This document shows, in pieces, positions 37,623 through 49,793 of a DNA stretch of 64,000 nt. This DNA comes from Multifurca ochricompacta (taxonomy: Eukaryota; Basidiomycota; Agaricomycetes; Russulales; Russulaceae): contig WTXG01000029.1 of assembly GCA_022496185.1 (NCBI GenBank), forward strand, positions 62,001 through 126,000, given 5' to 3'. The notes beneath the pieces were generated by a model. The model made no database searches. It was not told the origin of the DNA and saw nothing but the letters and a program-made list of their open reading frames with translations. The stretch's first letter is position 1, and each line of letters starts with the position of its first letter. A program made the translations under genes and the position numbers.

Positions 37623-38516
37623 AGAAGAGAAGAAAACAATATCCTTCGCCGTGCTAATTATGTCGGACGTGTCGGACACTGGATGGTGGGCATAGTCGCC
37701 TATTCATGGAGCGCTCAGAGTGTTCCGAGCTCGACTAGTTGTGTCGGCAACGTACTGTTGAATGTCGACCTCCATTGGCCTTAGACTAAGGAGCAAGGTG
37801 ATCGCGTTGAGATACCAGACCGTTACCAATAGATTATGGACTCACTCAGGGACTCAGGCATTCCCGAGAATGGAATCCCGTGTGCACATCCTAGTTGGTA
37901 ATAATCACAGACGCAGCTCGTCAGGGGAATTATTGTGAAATGTGGACGACTACCCAGGGCCATTTTTGCCCGCTCAGTGCCAATAGGAGACGCGGATCAT
38001 CTGACTGCCTGTGCGGAAGAGAGCTCTCTTGATTTAAAAGGCCCTGGTTGGTTCGACATTTGTCGAGCGCGTGCGCGAAAGCAGCATTTGAATAACCAAG
38101 TCCGGTTAAGGTTGAAGGTGTAAAACGGCTTGGCCGTCTAGCGCAGATATTGACATACTGAATACGTCTTTTTGAAGGTCCTCAGGTCGCAGAATCTCCA
38201 TTCGGGTTTGGGGCTGTAAGAGTCATGAATGTGAAGTTTGTGGGGGTTGGCAGACAAGGGCACATGTTCCGTAATCTCCTTTGTTTGCCAATAAGCAACA
38301 ATTTCAAACACGTAGCTATTTCATTTGAAATTTTATTTTGATACAAGTACTTACCCTCCGCAGAGATGAGAGTAAGTGTGAGAGTAAATGTGTATTAGCA
38401 TGACGTGACGTTGCAGCGTATACGATATGTGGCCCACAGCTGTATGATGTGCTGTACTATCTAACAAAGTAAAATATGTAACGCGGTTACCATCCATGTG
38501 TCAAGCTTAGCCAGAG
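37623..38516. other. Intergenic, nothing recognised
   Basis: Nearly 0.9 kb upstream of the oxygenase-like gene and downstream of the GT90 gene. Short open frames on both strands lack motifs. AT-rich stretches near 38300-38480 fit a 3' flank. Confidence 0.45.
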
Positions 38517-40745
38517 TCAGATTTTAAAGTCCATGCTATCACGATTGTCCGCTGCGAGCCGAGCATATTCCAAACATAACCGGTATACATACGCTGAGGG
38601 TCGATAGGATACCGATCAGTAGCAGCATAATGAAGGGAAAGTACAGCCGACTTACCCTCCATATCGACTCGACGGCCTATAGTGGTCTTCCAGTTCTTTC
38701 CCGCCCGCGCGATGCGCCGTAAGCGCCTATCTCCATCGAGAGGTATGCGCTGCGTCCGTGGAGCGTGCTGCACGGTGGAGTTCACAGAAACAAGCGCCTC
38801 CGGTATTCCGCCCGAAAAGAAGGCATGGATATTGTAAATCTCAGCGTATGATGTTGATAGCGGAATATAGTGAAGCCTGAACACACAGACCTCAACAACA
38901 TGAGAAACAAAATGGAAGATGCATGAGATGGAGGCGCACCAAGGCTGTATCCAGTCAGAGAAAAATTCTTCATGAACAGTGGATTTGATGACGGCACTAT
39001 CAGACCCCATAAACGCGAAGAACTTTCCGGAATAGCTCATCCCGTCCAGGTCGAGAAGATACTTGTGTGCCCAATGATCGCTTAGAACTGCCGCATCGTC
39101 AAAACGATGGTCTTGAATCTGCTGTTCTAAGCCACCAGGATAGTTTTCGTGGTCAACTGAGCTGACGAAAGCGACGTCCATGATTTCCCGATTAAGGGAG
39201 GCCATGGGGACAGAAGCATATACGAAGTTGGTGGAACCCGGCGGGTCAGCAAAAACGATTGTGCGATTGGTATCAGAGGTACTGCTTGCTAGTGCAACGA
39301 AGCTGGGAGAAATCAGAGACTTTCATATAATTGAGGGGGATAATTACCGATGCCGCTGATAATACGACGAGAAGCCACGCGGTGAACTGCCGCCGCCAGT
39401 GGTGGCGCCACGAAAGAAAATCTTATCGTCCTTCTTCTCCCACGGCGTCTCCATACTATCTAACCTCTTGACCTCCATGTTGACATCGTCCCATGCGTAG
39501 GTATAACGCCGGGTTGTCCCGTAGTAATAATGACTTGGAATTTTGATGTCACCGAAGCCCAGATCTTTCGCAGGAGAAAGGATTGGATAAGAATGGGAGC
39601 AGTTCGCCAGTCAGAGAAGAAATGGCCCTGGGTTACGTGGGAGGACGGGTTGTCACAGAAAGAAAACTTCACGGCAGTTTCCCTGGCAAATATGAAATCG
39701 AATCCAGGAAAGGACTGGGAAGAACGAAAGTAATTTGTGGTGCCGTTAGAACTAGTTGCCTGCTTCGAGCTCATGATTCGTCGAGCCACGGAGCCTGGGG
39801 GGCATGTGCGACGATAAGCTTCCCAGACACTGCCCTCTCCTCTCCAGTCGGGAATGGAAAGATGGCTCAAACCTCCTAAACTCGTTGGTCAAGATTTGAG
39901 GAGCTGATGGGGACTAGAAACGCACCAAGGGGTTGCTGAAGAGTGAGATTTGAGTATTTGCGATACTCCCAAGGCACAAGCACGCGGCCTTCCGATCGGG
40001 CGTTAATAGCAAAGTCCAGGTCAGGCAACTGAACGAAAAAGGTCACCAGAGACGCCCCACAAGCCAAGTGGAGGGCGCACCGTTTTGCGAAACTTCTCTA
40101 CCATTTTCAGGAAACTACGAGCGCGCGTGCTGACGTCGTCCTTGTCCATACGTGATTTGATGTTAATTGCTTCCGCTTCTCCACCTCGTATCCGCACCAA
40201 GTCGACAGACGGAAGGTCTTGAGCTGCCTAACGTCGGGCCGCATATCGAACGACGAATACGGACGATGATAACACGTAACACGCACCTGCAACGCCTTCA
40301 GTCTGAACTCGGCGCCCGTCATCTCCCAGAAGGGCTCGAGGTCGTTAGCGAGGCCGTCGTACTCGTCGACCATCTTCACCTTATTCTCCTGCGTGAAACG
40401 CCACCACGCGTCAAAACCTTTGGGAGGGTTGCGTCCATAGCGTCGCTTGTATTCTGCAACGGCGGCGCGGAGGGAACGACTTTGGCGCGACAATAACGAA
40501 CGGAAGCGACGTTCCGCATCATCCATGAGACGCGGTATTGGGTGGTCGGCGACATTCTCTGCTAGTCGCGTAAAATCAGAACTCGCTGCCTGCAAAGTCG
40601 TCGTATGATCCTTAGGGAGATGTATCGCGGTTGACCAGTGGCCCGCGAAAAGGCCGGCCTGCACGAAGATGAAGGCGAGGGCTGATAGAAAAAAAAAGGA
40701 TCTACGGGGATTCCATAATGCTTCAGCGGAAACCGTCTGAGACAT
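38517..40745 (-). CDS. GT90/CAP10 family glycosyltransferase, one frame break
   Basis: GT90 enzymes (CAP10, cryptococcal capsule-associated) are type II Golgi glycosyltransferases, often xylosyltransferases. The likely start is ATG 40743-40745 (MSQTVSAEALWNPRR), just before a single hydrophobic anchor FFFLSALAFIFVQAGLFAG; an in-frame ATG exists at 40775. The luminal part has EYKRRYGRNPPKGFDAWW, LPDLDFAINARSEGRVLVPW, GGLSHLSIPDWRGEGSVWEA, PWEKKDDKIFFRGATTGG, YLLDLDGMSYSGKFFAFMGS and HYIPLSTSYAEIYNIHAFF. The last intron leads to YVYRLCLEYARLAADNRDS and TGA at 38517-38519. Frame is lost once at about 39588: RTAPIL to YPILSPAKDLGFGDIK needs one more T in a T-run. Donor and acceptor sugars cannot be told from the sequence. 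Confidence 0.88.
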
Positions 40746-41121
40746 GGGGCATCTAAGGGCTTGATGCAGAGACAAGTAAAAAGGTGAAAAAGGTACGACT
40801 CTAAGCGATTTCTTCTATCCACCCGACGCCAATGCTGTAGTTACGTAGGCTTATGTAATAACGCGTCTATTCATCTTTTCCGTAATTTATTCAGATGGGG
40901 TTGCCGTTGCGTTGCCAGTTGTTTTGCCAATAATGTCACCACCACCAAGTGAAAAAGAAAAGAAAATTACAATATATTGAGGGAGCGTGTATATCTAATA
41001 GTAAATGATGATAATGCAAATTTACACAGTACAGAGCCATGCGGGCTAAATAAAGCCGGAAACAGTAGTACCCCGCTATGACATCCATGTAAAAAAGGGG
41101 GAACTAATTTTCAAATTTCAA
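40746..41121. other. Intergenic GT90 5' / UbiA 3'
   Basis: This is 376 bp containing the GT90 upstream region and the UbiA gene 3' flank, AT-rich around 40960-41010. No specific signal was identified. Confidence 0.4.
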
Positions 41122-42427
41122 TCAGAAAGGAAGTGCAAACGGAAGCTTGTCGATCTTGACAAGGTAGTCAATCATGAGACCGGCCCAGGTAACCCATCCC
41201 ATGTGGCCATTGCGAATGAAGTTCACTGAGGAATTATGTTATTAATAATTGCGATGTAACCAGAGACAATGATACTCACAGCCACAGCTATCAGGCGAGT
41301 TGAGGTCGACAGTAACATATTGCCAAATGAGGTGAAGAGAGGTACCGCCAATGGAGATGTAGAAGAAGTATGGAGTCTGTTCATTGAGGATACCCGCGTA
41401 GGCAAGGGTGGAAACAAAGAGCACGGCGCAGCTGAAAGTGAAGGGGCGAACGAAATCGCCAAGCATAACAGCCGTCGACTTGACGCCAACCTTCACGTCA
41501 TCCTTGCGATCCTGGCATGCGTAGATGGTGTCTGGCGCGAAATCGGTTATGTACTTTCGGTGTATGCAAAAAAATAACAGACCGTAGTGCATAGTCCAGC
41601 CCCAGGAGCCAACCATGAGGAGAGTCAGTAGTTGAAGGTCAACCTCGTTGGTGATAGCAACCCAGGCAACAACAAGGCCAAAGTTCATAGCAATGCCGAG
41701 CCATGCTTGTGGCCAGTAGGTAATACGCTTCATGAGAGGATAGATGATGAAGCTGGATTGCAGAGTGTCGTCAGCCTTTAGTCTACCCAAAGGTGGATAG
41801 ACAACATACAGAGGGAGGAGCTGAGTGATAGCAGCCCAGAATGCGACATCTTTGTAAGGCAAGTACAAAAAAATTCCGGCAAGATATTGAAAGATCAAAT
41901 AAATGACGGCGGCGAAGACAGAGACGCGACCGCTAGCGAGAGGACGTCCTTTGGTGCGCTCTGTGATAACGTCAGAAGGGAGGCTTCAGTAATTCAGTTT
42001 ATCTAAAACGTACCGACACCAGCATCGAAGTCGCGGTCGAAAATATCGTTAATGGTACAGGCTGAGCCGCGCACGATAAACGCAGCAATTAAGAACTTGA
42101 GCATCTCGGTCCAGAAGGTTTGCAAGTCCAAGCTCGTATGATAGGCAGCCATTGTGAGGCCCCAAGCTAATTTTGGCAATGAGCAAAAAACTTGGGCGAG
42201 GGAACTCGTAGTAGGCTTACCAAATGGCCAGAACATGAGAATAGTACCAGTAGGCTAAGTCGAGCGTAAGCACGATTCGAACAAGTCAGTGAAGTAGCAT
42301 ACTTTATGGAACCGAATGAGTTCCAAATATGGGCGTACGCCAGGCGAGACGAGTCCGAGGGGGAAGGGAAGCTTCTCCGGAGGAGGCGATGTCTTGAGAA
42401 GAGGAAACTTTTCAATGGATGGAGCCA
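41122..42427 (-). CDS. UbiA-family aromatic prenyltransferase (COQ2-like)
   Basis: UbiA enzymes are integral membrane, Mg2+-dependent transferases that attach polyprenyl chains to aromatic acceptors. ATG 42425-42427 gives MAPSIEKFPLLKTSPPP; the stop is at 41122-41124, after IDKLPFALPF. The first exon ends LELIRFHK and joins PTGTILMFWPF and AWGLTMAAYH. The first Asp-rich motif is NDIFDRDFDAG followed by VERTKGRPLASG. The second is DTIYACQDRKDDVKVGVKST (~41530). Between them come several hydrophobic helices and IYPLMKRITYWPQAWLG. All the catalytic Asp residues are present and no frame break was seen. The short N-terminus (~20 residues before the core) has no clear mitochondrial presequence, unlike typical Coq2. 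With an adenylate-forming reductase divergently adjacent, a secondary-metabolic role is as likely as ubiquinone synthesis. Confidence 0.88.
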
Positions 42428-43778
42428 TAGCACAGAAGTTGAGAGAAGATGGGCTACAGTAGTGAAGAAAAACCGAAAAGAAGAAAGAGAGGAAGAGGGG
42501 TAGTGGTGAATTTGAGTCCAGTACCAAGGCTTATATACAGATGATGTCCAGGTAGGATTTACGGTGTCCACTCTCAAGGCACTGAACAGTTTCTAAGATT
42601 TGCTGAGAGGGCGGATCAATCGGTCCCTGTTGTGAAACTTGGTCAGAGGTACGGCCACAAGTAAGGAGATGAGCAAGTCATCAGCCCCGAGGGGCCGGCA
42701 TTCAGTGGAAGCGCTGAGCCAATACATCCTAACTGATAGGGATTAAGAGACGGATGAGCTAAGGAAGGTCGTTCACCAAGGAAGACGTTGCAAGGTACGT
42801 GGTGGCAGTGTTCTGTGTCGCTGAGATCATAGAGTCCCCAGAGCAACGGATGTAATAGAGGTCCGTTCATTCCCAGCATGGTCAATCGATTGGTTGGCGT
42901 GACCAGATGATCTATTGCTATTGCCTATTGTGGGACGAGAAGAATTGGATATCTTAGTTAGGAACAAGCAGGCACTCAGGAGTTTAGCAAGTTTGTTCCC
43001 CGTTCCCCGTGCCTACAGGAAAGGTAAAGAAACATATGGACGATAAGTTTGGCGACTGGGCCTGGGCAAGTAGTTGTACGCCTCTCCAAGTTAGACATTC
43101 CGTAGAATTAGCAAAGCAAGAACAACCAATCGCCAGACCGTTGGGTATGTTTTTAAAATTCCAGACAGCGCTAGGTCTATGTTCTTTTTGTAGTCGAGAG
43201 GAGCCAGATTAAAAGCTAGAGTATGATTCTTGAGACACAGATCACCACTATTTTTTTTGCGGGTTCAACGGGTTCGGGTTCAGAACTGTCGCGTCGCGCA
43301 GACAGACCAGGACTGGAGGAAAGGCACGTGGTATGCATTTGTGTGCTTAGTCATATAACGGGCGATTTGTTGGTTTTCGTTGAATCGTTGAATCGTTGAA
43401 TCGTTGAATCGATCGCTCACACCCGTCCTACGGCCATCTGGCAATGTCACGCTAGCTAAATAACACCTTTTTTAATATAATGCTGTCGAAACTTTCTTGT
43501 TATGGTTATGTCTAATTGCTGTCTAACTTGCCGGTGACAATTTGGCGCTAAAGGCCGTCCTTCCCCGCTCAACATGGATCTGATGAAATGGGTCGCCCCA
43601 TTCTTAGGGTGTTGCGTTGCACCGCTTCTGCATGAACGCCTCTCGGACCGTCCGGTTTGTGAGTAATGACAGATGTACGCGGACCCGTTCTTGCCTTCAT
43701 GAAAGTCGTTCGCTTAGGGAGCCTGTCTTGCTCACTCCCCACATCCGACTTTCACATACCCCTTCACCTCCCCCCATC
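42428..43778. promoter_or_regulatory. Divergent promoter region, UbiA / adenylate-forming reductase
   Basis: About 1.35 kb lie between two oppositely oriented start codons. It contains four tandem 8-bp units (TGAATCGT x3, TGAATCGA) at 43381-43412, and a CT/CC-rich leader just before ATG 43779. No coding segment was recognised in the middle. Shared regulation of the two enzymes is an inference from the arrangement. Confidence 0.5.
43381..43412. repeat. 8-bp tandem repeat, four units
   Basis: TGAATCGT occurs three times followed by TGAATCGA, in the UbiA/reductase divergent promoter. It may be simple slippage sequence or a multimeric protein-binding site; the sequence cannot decide. Confidence 0.8.
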
Positions 43779-46700
43779 ATGTCTGCTCTACCCAAGACTC
43801 AAGTGTTGAATAGTGCAACATTCAAGGCACCACCTTTGGGCAATAAGTCTCTGTGTCTCCCAGATCTTTACGACTGGCAATATAAAAACAGCCCCGGTCA
43901 CCCCTTTTTCGTCTATGAGTATGACCACGGAAAGGTTGAAACAATCTCATGGGCTGAAACTGTCCGTGGGGTTCATCGCGCTGCGCATCTCCTCGCATCG
44001 CGAGTTCCTCCAGGGGCTGTGACAGCGGCATTGGAGGGTCAACCTATCGTCATTGCGGTGCTTGCTGCTACCGGTTCGTTCACAATCTTTTAAAATTCTC
44101 ACACTGCTGACCTCAGTTCAGATACTGTGACCTATGTTACAACCGAAGTTGGGATTCTGCGAGCGGGGTTTACTGTATTTCCCATCTCACCCAGGAATTC
44201 ACCAGAAGCGATCGCCCATCTACTGAAGAAGACGGAAGTGCGTCATTTGTTGGTGGGTGGTGAGCCTATGCTCCAAAAGCTTGCCACAGCCTCCTTGGAA
44301 TTCCTGCGAGCGGATGGACACCCAGAGACACCTTTTTCGCGCATGCCAGGTTTTGAAGATCTCTACCCGCATGAGTACCCGGATAGCGAGTTTAAGCGCT
44401 ATCCCGAAGTGAAGTTCGATCTCAATGCACCATCGTTAATATTGCATTCTTCTGGTAAGACCAAAGTATCATGTTCAGGAGCACCCAGCTCATGTTGACT
44501 GGTGACAAGGATCGACCGCATTCCCGAAGCCGATAGTGTGGACCCACAAGCTGCTTCTGACTTTTTGCACTGTTCCATGTATGTTATGTCTGGCTCGCGG
44601 TGGGGAGTTTCTCTAACATGATTAATCAGGGTGGGGTGAAATGGATTTATGTGGACAGATTATGTCTTGTCACGCGATGCCAGTGTACCACGGAATGGGC
44701 GTCTTACAATTACCTCTAGTGGTGAGCGCGCTTTATTCCGTATCTTGTAGCCTTAACGATTTGTAGGCGTCTGTAGGGATAGTGATGTCTGTCTTCAAAC
44801 CTGCCTCTCCGGCCGTTCTGCCAAACCCTCAAAATGTATTGGAAGGGATGATTGCAACAGACTGCTCCATTGTGGCAGCAGCCCCCACATTTGTAGAAGT
44901 AAGCAACCATTCGCTCTTTGGGTTGTCTTTTCATTCAAAGGGTGCATGCAGGCTTGGTCACGTAGTCCCGCTGCCGTAGGCTATCTCAAAACTACAAAGG
45001 CTGTGGTATGTTTTCGTCAAATAACATCGCTTAGTGCCATTCATGACCTCTTGCTAAGATGTGGGGAGGAGGTCCTCTTCCAAAAGAGGTAGGAGATTAC
45101 CTAACACAGGAAGGAATATCCATACACTCTCAATACGGATGGTAACCATTATTATGACTTTCTCTCTGGCTTTCGGCTCTAAGAATTTTCGCAGTACCGA
45201 ATGCGGTGTTATGAACACAATGCTTCCAAGTGAGCCTTTTCTTCTTATTGACATTTTTCAACACCTGACGCGTCATAAAGAACATTCGCGTGGAGAGGAT
45301 TGGGAATATTTCACGGTGTCCTCTCACTGCCTCCCTGCATTCCTACCCCAAGGCGATGGAACATTTGAATTGGTCATCATCGTAAGCGTATCGTACCTTA
45401 CTATCCTTCTTTCACTGAAGCATTTCAGAGTCATGATTCCCACCAACCTGCCCTAATTAATACTCAAATAGACGGGGAAAATGCATATTCTACATCCGAT
45501 TTACTGGTACCTCACCCCACAAAGCCTGGTTTGTGGAAGGTTTACGGCCGAAAGGATGATCAAATCATGCTGTCAACGGGGGAGAAGACGAACCCCGGGC
45601 CGCTAGGTATGTCCACCTACCCGGGTTTGGAAGCTAGTTCTCAGTGCCAACTCATCGCTCGCAGAGGGTATTCTTGCTCAAGATCCTCACATCTTATCCG
45701 CAGTCATGTTCGGGAGGGGCAAGTTCCAGAATGGGGTTCTCATTGACCCGAGGCCCCAATTCGCATTTGACCCCAAGGACGAAATGAAGCTCGAAGCATT
45801 TCGTAAACTGATCTGGTAAGGTCATTCGTTGTCATTTGTGTTATTGTGTTCTTAATTCAAGGTACAGGCCGACTGTGGAGCGTCTGAACGCTTATGCACC
45901 GCAACATTCCCGCCTGTTTAAAGAGGTTCGTACTGTTGTTCCTATTTGCTCTAAGCTAACCTTGTTAACTACTCAGATGATAACTGTGGCGGACCCGTCT
46001 AAGCCGTTTGTGTATACCGCGAAGATGACAACACGGCGTCAAGCAATCCTCAAAGATTACGAGACTGAGATCGAAGCACTATACAGCATAGTCGAGCAAA
46101 CTTCGCAAGTCGATGCCCCATTACCGTCTGAGTGGACTCTGTCGCAATCATTATATTATGTGCGGCAAATTGTCCATAAAGTCATGGGGCAAAAAGTAGC
46201 CGACAGTGCTGATGTCTTTCAGCATGGCTGTGACAGGTAAGGATTTTCGCGTTATTCACGTCTTGCTCTTCAACATCTTGTTGTACAGTTTGCAGTCGAC
46301 TTACATCCGGAACTCTATTTTACACGGGCTCCGGGAGACCAAGCCCGACGCAGCGAAGCTTGTATCGGCATCCTTTGTATATAAGTACCCCACCATAGGG
46401 CGTATGGCGACGTTCTTGAGCAAAGCTGTCGCCGATCCTCAGTCGGTCCAGGACATCGACCTCCCGCACGCGCCCGAGAATTGCAGGCACTCGTCGACAA
46501 GTACACAGAGAACTTTCCCTCATGCCTCACACTCAATGGATCCGCACTGGCGCTGCCCCTTGGGGACGTCTATCTGTTGACCGGAACAACCGGTGGCCTT
46601 GGTTCTAATATGCTTGCACAATTACTGGCCACACCTTCGGTTTTGCACATATATGCGTTCAACCGGCCCTCGGGGTCCGCAAGTTCAGAGTCAAGACATC

Positions 46701-48094
46701 GCTCTGCCTTCACGCAACGTGGGCTCGATACTAGCCTCCTGTCATCTGAGAAGCTCGTTTATGTTGAAGGAGACTTGAGCGCCCCGCTATTGGGGCTGGA
46801 CGATAATTTGTATAAAAAAGTAAGCGAAGTTTCTCACTGCAAGGAGCGCTCGTACGACGTTACTTCACAGATTCAGAGTTCCGTCACACACATTGTCCAT
46901 AATGGTACGACTGCCACCCCTAATATCTGATCAGTAGTACTGAGTACATTAACAGCCTGGAAGATCAATCTCAACCTGTCTTTGACATCCTTCGAAGATG
47001 GCATCGTCGGCATACGGGCGTTAGTCGATTTCGCAATCAGGTCACCACTTGCGCGTCTTCCTCACCTTCTCTTTGTATCCTCTATCTCTGTGTTTATTAG
47101 TACGCCCAGTGTTCTGTGTTTGTTATTTTTTCGCCTAATACCCTGCTTTTAGATTTCGAGAACACAGGTCCTGCCAGGGAGGAAGTTCTTTCGAACCCAG
47201 AAGTTGCTGTTGGCACCGGCTACTCGGAATCGAAATGGGTAGCAGAGCGCATCCTGGATGTAGCCGCAGAGCGCACCGCGCTGCGGCCTGTGGTCGTCCG
47301 GCTTGGGCAGGTATGTGGCGATGGAAGTGGCTCTTGGAATGAGAACGAATGGTTCCCATCGCTCGTCAAGTCTGCCCTTACATTGGGTTGTCTGCCAAGT
47401 CTCGATGGTGTAAGTGATATATCGACGAATTCATTGACCGTCAGTAATAAGAGCGCTTAGACTGTCGGTTGGATCACTGCGCCAGATGCTGCTGCAGCGA
47501 TGCTCGAGATGTCGCGTATTGACCACGCACCTGGTGAACACACACTCCATATCGTACACCCGCGTGGCGTGCCTTTCAATACTCTCATCGCTTCTGCCGC
47601 TTCCTCGCTTAACGTCCCGCTTGTCCCTTATCCCGATGGCTTTCCAGGCTCACTGAGTACACAAGACTCAGACCCACTCCTCCGCGGAACTGGAACGGGC
47701 GCAGGTAGCCAACCCGGCGTTGCGCCTGTTCGGTTTCTTCCAATCCGCGCGCATCGGACCCGAATGGGAGCCCTCGGTGTGGCACGCTTGGACACCGCGC
47801 GCGCGATACGTGTATCAAATGTTTTGGCAGATGGTGCTAAGCCCTCGGGGGGAGAACGTACAGAAATGGGTAAACGCGTGGCGCGCGAGCGGATTCCTCC
47901 CACAAAGGAAAGAAGAAGTCATGCGGGTGTCAGCACAAGAAGCGGCGACGGTTGTACTTGCCACCTCTTTACCACCTTATCTACTCAACGCGTCGACACT
48001 GATCAAGGGAGCCGCCATCATATATTTGGCGTCGAAGTTTGGTTTTTTAATGGTTGTTTTTGGGTCTCTCCAACTGCTGTGGTTTTCCGCCTAG
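43779..48094 (+). CDS. Adenylate-forming reductase (A-T-R, NRPS-like), several frame breaks
   Basis: This enzyme type activates an acid with ATP, loads it on a phosphopantetheine arm and reductively releases an aldehyde or alcohol using NADPH. ATG 43779 ([15 protein letters not shown]). The adenylation domain includes [44 protein letters not shown] and [20 protein letters not shown]. The carrier site is [14 protein letters not shown]; its Ser codon is split by an intron (46235-46236 and 46289). The reductase domain has [39 protein letters not shown] and [11 protein letters not shown]. Frame is lost at about 46473 before [15 protein letters not shown], and repeatedly in the C-terminus: 47637 (PD/WLSRL), between 47655 and 47700, near 47770, and in a G-run at 47847-47852. 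It resumes with [17 protein letters not shown] and ends at 48094. Substrate unknown. Confidence 0.85.
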
Positions 48095-48263
48095 ATGTCT
48101 CCATCCCTAGATACTCTCCTTTCGTACTGCATCTGTTTGATTGACCAGTTCCCTTATATTTAGAGTTTTAATTAGGTACTAATCCGTCGAATAATAGTGA
48201 AGGGCTGTTGTATTCGGAAGTGATGAATCGGTACAGGGATAATAGGCAGAAAGGCAAAGAACA
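48095..48263. terminator. Convergent 3' ends, reductase / ISY1
   Basis: This is 169 bp between two convergent genes. AT-rich sequence including TTAATTAGG-like and AATAATAG motifs fits overlapping polyadenylation regions. No strict AATAAA is seen on either strand. Confidence 0.35.
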
Positions 48264-49501
48264 TTAGTTCCCAAAATATTCTTCAACTAAGGCACGTTTG
48301 CGCAACTCGAGAAGCACCCCTCCATTTCTTCCCTGGTAGGCATTTTTGGAGGCAGGAGACTCTCCGCGGATAAGAAGGGAATGTAGGCCGCAGCCGCACG
48401 CGCGTGCGTCAATGTGGTGGCAGCGGCGTCTGTCTGCGTTGTAATGAGAGGAGGAACCGACGCGCCTGATTTGGAGCGCTTTGGGAGTTCACCATCGGGT
48501 TCCGGTCCTGGAGTGTTATCATCGGGAGCTTGCGTTTGACATCTGACCCCGTTGGTGGAGGGTTGTCTGGGGGCGTGACGTTAGATGATGAAGGCGCGCC
48601 TGCCCCTCGCGGTATTTTGGGCACGGGTGTATCTTCGGGAAGGCCAAGCACCTCGCGCAGGTGTGCGTGGGCCTCCTCCCATTCTGCTCTCTCAGGGTGA
48701 GCTAGCTGCCTGCCTGCCTGCCTGCGAAGTGGCGTGCCAGGGACGTACCTTCTTGCTCTGCAGCCTCTTCGTATTTTAAGAGCTCTCCGTCAACTTCGTC
48801 GAGATCACCAAAGTATGCCGGTCCTTGATTAGTGAATTTTCTGTGGAAGTTATGTGCCGCACTCTCCTCGTCCTCGTCCTTTTTTCGACTCTCGAATAGC
48901 TCTTTCACACCTGGAAGCTCTTTTGCTCGTCCGAAGTATCTTTTTCAGATTCGTATTGAGTGATGTGAGAAAAAATAAATTATGAAAGGTAAATAGGATT
49001 ACGCACTTATATCCCTTGGTGCCAGGTACTTCTCGCCCATCATCGTCAAGCATGGCCACATTTCTTCGATAGTTTGCACCACCTAAAGCAATGATCTGAT
49101 TCTCCCAATGACGCTTCTCTCGCAAGAGCTTGTTTATTTCATCGTTAACGTCTCGAACTTCGTAGTCCGTCAAACCAGCTGTACGTAGACGAAGGAAAAC
49201 TTGAGTTGACAAGCTAAGACAAGGACGGAGAGAAGGGGCGGCACGAACAGTCTTGAATCTTTGATACCTTCCTGCTGATCTCACGCAATATTTCACCTCT
49301 CCACCTCTCACATTCGCGCAAGCTCTTACATGCGCTCGCCATACGTGGACGGCGATCGCTTCGGGTCCCAAGGCCGAGCTCTGCAGCTTGGGCTTCGCGA
49401 AAGCGATAGAGCATGGACTGTGCTTTTTCCTCATTTCGAGCCTAGTAGAAATGAAATGAGCACCGTGTTTCGGTTTTAATTTTAATAACAATTCTTGCCA
49501 T
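48264..49501 (-). CDS. ISY1: Pre-mRNA splicing factor ISY1
   Basis: ISY1 is a small component of the catalytically activated spliceosome (NTC/Prp19-associated), needed for fidelity of the first step. The start is ATG 49499-49501; exon 1 appears to be this single codon. An intron at 49442-49498 with GC donor (GCAAGA) and CTAG acceptor joins it to ARNEEKAQSMLYRFREAQ, the family's invariant N-terminus. Further exons give MASACKSLRECERWRGEILR, GLTDYEVRDVNDEINKLLRE, RHWENQIIALGGANYRR, VPGTKGYKYFGRAKELPGVK, then an acidic middle and a Pro-rich stretch. The C-terminus has LELRKRALVEEYFGN with TAA at 48264-48266. The order and spacing match a normal ISY1, and no frame break was found. Confidence 0.9.
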
Positions 49502-49793
49502 TTTTTGCTAGAGTAGCCAACTTTGAGAGTGTGTACAGTGACAAGTTGTGAACGGTGAACGGTGAACGGTGAGCGGTCCGGGGAATACAGACAGCCGCAT
49601 TGGTGATGGCATGCCTCGTTGTTCGTTGTCCTGTGCTGTGCTCATCTCATGGTGCTCTGTAAAAACATGTATTATAGGCGTGCCCCTTCGCCGTTCTCCA
49701 GAATCCTTTCCCCACCGAAACCATTCTCTCCATTTCATTTTTCCAACTCGTCGCCAAAGGACCGCGGTCATCGTGATTTTTGTGCATTGATAC
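49502..49793. promoter_or_regulatory. Divergent promoter region, ISY1 / CHAT gene
   Basis: This is a 292-bp interval between two opposite starts. From about 49566 onward it is shared with the left edge of the window (inverted), so the CHAT gene carried its own promoter when duplicated. Four 7-bp units (GTGAACG x3, GTGAGCG) sit at 49548-49575, exactly at the duplication boundary. Confidence 0.6.
49548..49575 (+). repeat. 7-bp tandem repeat at duplication boundary
   Basis: Three GTGAACG units are followed by GTGAGCG. The left inverted-repeat arm has one GTGAACG and one GTGAGCG at the matching place, so unit number differs between the two copies. Confidence 0.8.

Noticed and set aside
43381..43412. 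CRISPR-like short repeat array
   Set aside because: Eight-bp units abut without spacers in a eukaryotic promoter; this is a simple tandem repeat.
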